7,721 bases of DNA from Anaerolineae bacterium (GTDB taxonomy: Bacteria; Chloroflexota; Anaerolineae; 4572-78). The translations under genes and the position numbers were made by a program. Numbering within the stretch: the first letter of the stretch is position 1; each line of letters opens with the position of its first letter. Where the stretch lies: the NCBI GenBank assembly GCA_027022125.1, contig JALVZI010000438.1, positions 1 to 7,721 of the forward strand, in the 5' to 3' direction. Below the pieces are notes generated by a model that ran no database searches, was not told the DNA's origin, and saw nothing but the letters and a program-made list of their open reading frames with translations. Shown piece after piece: positions 5,101 through 7,721 of this stretch.

Positions 5101-7593
5101 TTACTCCATCATGGCATCGGTGGGATGGTGCATTTCAAGCAAAATGCCGTCCTCCGCGCGGGTGAAAGTCAGTCCGTTTTCTTCATCGTAATCCACCAGC
5201 ACGCGGTCGCCGGTTTTGAACTCTCCGCGCAGAATTTTCACCGATAGCGGCGATTCTACCTGCTTTTGCAGGGTGCGGCGCAGCGGACGCGCGCCGAATT
5301 GCGGGTCGTATCCCTGCTCGGCGAGCCATTTTTTGGCGGCGGGGGTCAATTCAATTTCGATTTGATTCTCTTTCAACCGCGCGGCGATTTCTGCCATTTG
5401 CAGGTCAACAATTTGCAAAACCTGTTCCTGCGTCAGCGTGTGGAAGATGATGATTTCGTCGATGCGGTTTAAAAATTCCGGGCGGAAATGTTTGCGCAGC
5501 GCGTCTTTTATGTCCCGTTTGGCGCGTTCATCGTGCAGCGTGCCTTCATCGCCGCGCGCGCGGAAACCGAGCGTGCCCCCTTTCGGTCCAAACTGCGTGC
5601 CGACATTGCTGGTCATAATAATGACCGTGTTGCGAAAATCAACCGTGCGCCCCTGCCCGTCGGTCAGCCGCCCGTCTTCCAAAATTTGCAGCAGCGCATT
5701 CCACACATCGGGGTGCGCTTTTTCAATTTCATCGAACAGCACCACCTGATACGGGCGGCGGCGAACCGCTTCGGTCAGTTGCCCGCCTTCATCATAACCC
5801 ACATATCCCGGCGGCGCGCCGAACAACCGGCTGACGGTGTGACTTTCGCGGTATTCGCTCATGTCAATCCGCAGCAGCGCGTCATCGTCATCAAACAGGA
5901 ACCACGCCAGTGCTTTCGCCAATTCTGTTTTGCCGACTCCCGAACTGCCCAAAAAGAGGAAACTGCCGGTGGGGCGACGCGGGTCTTTCAAGCCGGAACG
6001 GGCGCGGCGGATAGCATCGGCGATGGCGTTGATGGCTTCATCCTGCCCGATGACGCGCTCGTGCAGGCGTTCTTCCATGTGCAGCAGTTTAGCCGATTCC
6101 GTTTCCAGCATGCTGGCAACGGGAATACCCGTCCACATGGAAATCACATCGGCGATGTCGTCCACTTCCACCACTTCATCCAAATTTTTCTCTTCGCGCC
6201 AATTTTTGTAATTTTGCTCAAATTCCGATTCTACCCGCAGGCGTTCCGCTTTCAATTTTGTGGAGAGTTCCCAATTTTGGTTTTGGGCGGCTTCGGCTTC
6301 GCGTTTTTTCAGTTGCGACAACCGTTTTTTCTCCGCTTTCAATTCGGGCGGCATGGAATAGATGGCAATCCGCAGTTTGGATGCGGCTTCGTCAATCAGG
6401 TCAATCGCTTTGTCGGGCAGATGCCGCTCGGTGACATACCGGTGCGACAGCCGCGCGGCGGCTTCCAGCGCGGCGGGGGCGTAGGTTATGCCGTGATGCG
6501 CCTCGTAGCGGTCTTTGATGCCCTGCAACATTTCGATGGTCTCTTCCACCGAAGGCTCATCCACAAAAACGGGGGCGAACCGCCGTTCCAGCGCGGCATC
6601 TTTTTCGATATATTTGCGGTACTCATCGAGTGTGGTCGCGCCGACGCACTGCAATTCGCCGCGCGCCAACGCCGGTTTCAGCATATTGCTGGCATCCATC
6701 GCGCCCTGTGCCGCACCCGCGCCGACCACTGTGTGCAGTTCATCAATGAACAGGATGATTTCCCCCTCGGCGCGTTTGATTTCATCAATGGCGGTTTTCA
6801 GCCGCTCTTCAAATTCGCCGCGAAAGCGCGAACCGGCAATCATCGCGCCCAAATCGAGGCTGATGACTTTTTTGCCGAGCAGAATTTCCGGCACATCTTC
6901 ATCGGCGATTTTCTGTGCCAGCCCTTCGACGATGGCGGTTTTGCCCACACCCGCTTCGCCGATGAGAATGGGGTTATTTTTGGTTCGGCGCGAAAGTACC
7001 TGAATGACGCGCAAAATTTCGTCATCCCGCCCGATGACCGGGTCGAGTTTGCCTTCCAGCGCTTTTTCGGTCAGGTTGATGCTGTATTTTTCCAGCGTGC
7101 GGTATTGCGTTTCGGCGCGGGGGCTGTCAACCCGTTTGCCGCCGCGCATCGTTTGGATGGCATTCAGCACGGCGGGATGGGTGATGCCCAGTTGATTGAG
7201 CATCTGTGCGGTGGGTGTGCCGCGTTCTGCCACCACTGCCAAAAAGAGATGCTCGGTGGAAATATATTCGTCTTTCAGTTTTTCGGCTTCAACTTGGGCA
7301 TGGTCGAGCACCCGTTTCAATCGCGGGGTGATGTACACCTGTCCCACCGCCATATTGGGCATCATATTCACTTTCGGCGCGCGCTGTAAAATGTCGTCCA
7401 CCCGTTCGCGCACGGCTTCCGGGTCGATGCCCATCTGGCGCAAAATATCGGAAACGGCGCCCTCCGGTTGCTCCAGCAGTGCCAGCAGCAAATGTTCGGT
7501 GTCGGCTTGGGCGTGTTTGTATCGCTGTAAAATTTCATAAGCGCGCATCGCGGCATCTTGGGCGCGCTCGGTAAAACGGTCAAATCGCATCAT
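5101..7593 (-). CDS. clpC: ClpC-type AAA+ unfoldase, ATPase subunit of the Clp protease
   Basis: An 830-residue Hsp100 protein that should unfold substrates by ATP hydrolysis and feed them to ClpP in the cytoplasm. Two Clp_N repeats lie at about residues 3-148. AAA+ module 1 has Walker A GEAGVGKT (212-219), Walker B LFIDE (281-285), an aromatic pore residue in FRGEFEER (Phe257, where Tyr is usual) and arginines in LERRF (335-339). A short charged coiled coil with a UVR-like stretch (about 416-470) is the middle domain; its small size argues for ClpC over ClpB. AAA+ module 2 has Walker A GSSGVGKT (549-556; GPTGVGKT is commoner), Walker B VLFDE (618-622), GYVGY (596-600), FRPEFLNRID (703-712) and sensor-2 GARPLRR (767-773). 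The tripeptide LGF (675-677) sits where ClpC carries its ClpP-docking loop. Two ATGs are adjacent; the first (7593) has AAGGA 7 nt upstream. It heads a likely operon with the restriction-modification pair. ClpP is not in the window. Confidence 0.95.
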   Translation of the reverse strand: MMRFDRFTERAQDAAMRAYEILQRYKHAQADTEHLLLALLEQPEGAVSDILRQMGIDPEAVRERVDDILQRAPKVNMMPNMAVGQVYITPRLKRVLDHAQVEAEKLKDEYISTEHLFLAVVAERGTPTAQMLNQLGITHPAVLNAIQTMRGGKRVDSPRAETQYRTLEKYSINLTEKALEGKLDPVIGRDDEILRVIQVLSRRTKNNPILIGEAGVGKTAIVEGLAQKIADEDVPEILLGKKVISLDLGAMIAGSRFRGEFEERLKTAIDEIKRAEGEIILFIDELHTVVGAGAAQGAMDASNMLKPALARGELQCVGATTLDEYRKYIEKDAALERRFAPVFVDEPSVEETIEMLQGIKDRYEAHHGITYAPAALEAAARLSHRYVTERHLPDKAIDLIDEAASKLRIAIYSMPPELKAEKKRLSQLKKREAEAAQNQNWELSTKLKAERLRVESEFEQNYKNWREEKNLDEVVEVDDIADVISMWTGIPVASMLETESAKLLHMEERLHERVIGQDEAINAIADAIRRARSGLKDPRRPTGSFLFLGSSGVGKTELAKALAWFLFDDDDALLRIDMSEYRESHTVSRLFGAPPGYVGYDEGGQLTEAVRRRPYQVVLFDEIEKAHPDVWNALLQILEDGRLTDGQGRTVDFRNTVIIMTSNVGTQFGPKGGTLGFRARGDEGTLHDERAKRDIKDALRKHFRPEFLNRIDEIIIFHTLTQEQVLQIVDLQMAEIAARLKENQIEIELTPAAKKWLAEQGYDPQFGARPLRRTLQKQVESPLSVKILRGEFKTGDRVLVDYDEENGLTFTRAEDGILLEMHHPTDAMME

Positions 7594-7601
7594 GGGGGGT
7601 T

Positions 7602-7605
7602 CCTT
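7602..7605 (-). promoter_or_regulatory. Ribosome binding site of clpC
   Basis: The minus strand reads AAGGA across 7605-7601, 7 nt before the ATG at 7593. This favours the first of the two adjacent ATG codons. I could not find a convincing -35/-10 pair for clpC in the remaining 116 bp of the window. Confidence 0.5.
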
Positions 7606-7636
7606 GTTTCGGGTTTAGGGTTTCAAGTCCAAAGTC

Positions 7637-7687
7637 GCGCAGATTCATTCGTAATTCGCTATTCGTCACTCGCTATTCATTCTGCGC
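7637..7687. repeat. Short inverted repeat enclosing a heptad array
   Basis: GCGCAGA (7637-7643) and TCTGCGC (7681-7687) are exact reverse complements separated by 37 bp. The stem stops at 7 bp because the next inner bases do not pair. The array at 7647-7681 fills the space between the arms and shares its last base with the right arm. Confidence 0.6.
7647..7681. repeat. Degenerate 7-bp tandem repeat, STRR-like
   Basis: Five consecutive heptamers: ATTCGTA, ATTCGCT, ATTCGTC, ACTCGCT and ATTCATT, giving the rough consensus ATTCGYH. The exact 7-bp period resembles the short tandemly repeated heptamer families known from cyanobacterial intergenic DNA. The unit is degenerate and only five copies are present, so membership in a genome-wide family is inference. 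Confidence 0.7.
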
Positions 7688-7690
7688 CAC

Positions 7691-7711
7691 AGTCGAGTCA
7701 GTCGAGTCAGT
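7691..7711. repeat. 9-bp direct repeat
   Basis: AGTCGAGTC occurs twice head to tail (7691-7699, 7700-7708), followed by a partial AGT. It lies about 100 bp upstream of clpC and could be simple slippage or part of a binding site; nothing in the sequence decides between these. Confidence 0.7.
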
Positions 7712-7721
7712 ATTTCGGTGA

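Noticed and set aside
5488..7389. Open frame of 633 codons on the plus strand, antisense to clpC
   Set aside because: It mirrors the codon bias of clpC, is rich in Phe, Arg, Gln and His with no recognisable domain, and clpC on the other strand has complete motifs throughout.
7611..7623. GGGTTTAGGGTTT, identical to plant-type telomere repeat units
   Set aside because: Fewer than two full units in a bacterial leader next to clpC; chance or local low complexity is enough to explain it.

Overview
The window fits a member of the Chloroflexota, perhaps Anaerolineae-like. This is an inference from three things: two secreted lipoproteins with long Ala/Thr/Pro linkers after the lipid-modified cysteine, a DUF3179 lipoprotein, and a ClpC-type ATPase in a moderately GC-rich background. 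No rRNA or other marker gene is present to confirm it.

There are five genes. At the left (52-1353, minus) is a DUF3179 lipoprotein of unknown function. It is divergent from a lipoprotein with three tandem FKBP-type peptidyl-prolyl isomerase domains (1513-2847, plus). The 159-bp gap between them holds a Shine-Dalgarno sequence for each gene and a good promoter candidate for the FKBP gene. A strong bidirectional hairpin terminator (2862-2892) separates the FKBP gene from a convergent minus-strand block.

Reading leftward, that block is clpC (7593-5101), a DNA methyltransferase (5098-3761) and an NgoMIV-family restriction endonuclease (3744-2908). Gaps are 2 bp and 16 bp, which suggests one operon. 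The endonuclease keeps both its active-site residues and the base-contact residues recalled for NgoMIV, so GCCGGC is the predicted target. That site has no adenine, and the methyltransferase is an amino-methyltransferase with a TSPPY motif, so it should make N4-methylcytosine. NgoMIV itself is, as I recall, paired with a C5-cytosine methyltransferase, so this is a different pairing. The endonuclease most likely starts at a TTG codon behind a strong Shine-Dalgarno sequence just after the methyltransferase stop.

Upstream of clpC, 128 bp of non-coding DNA carries a 7-bp-period tandem repeat inside a short inverted repeat, plus a 9-bp direct repeat. Nothing here amounts to a clearly new system. 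The points most worth a second look are the ClpC/restriction-modification linkage, the unusual methyltransferase partner, and the triple FKBP protein with a degenerate middle domain.
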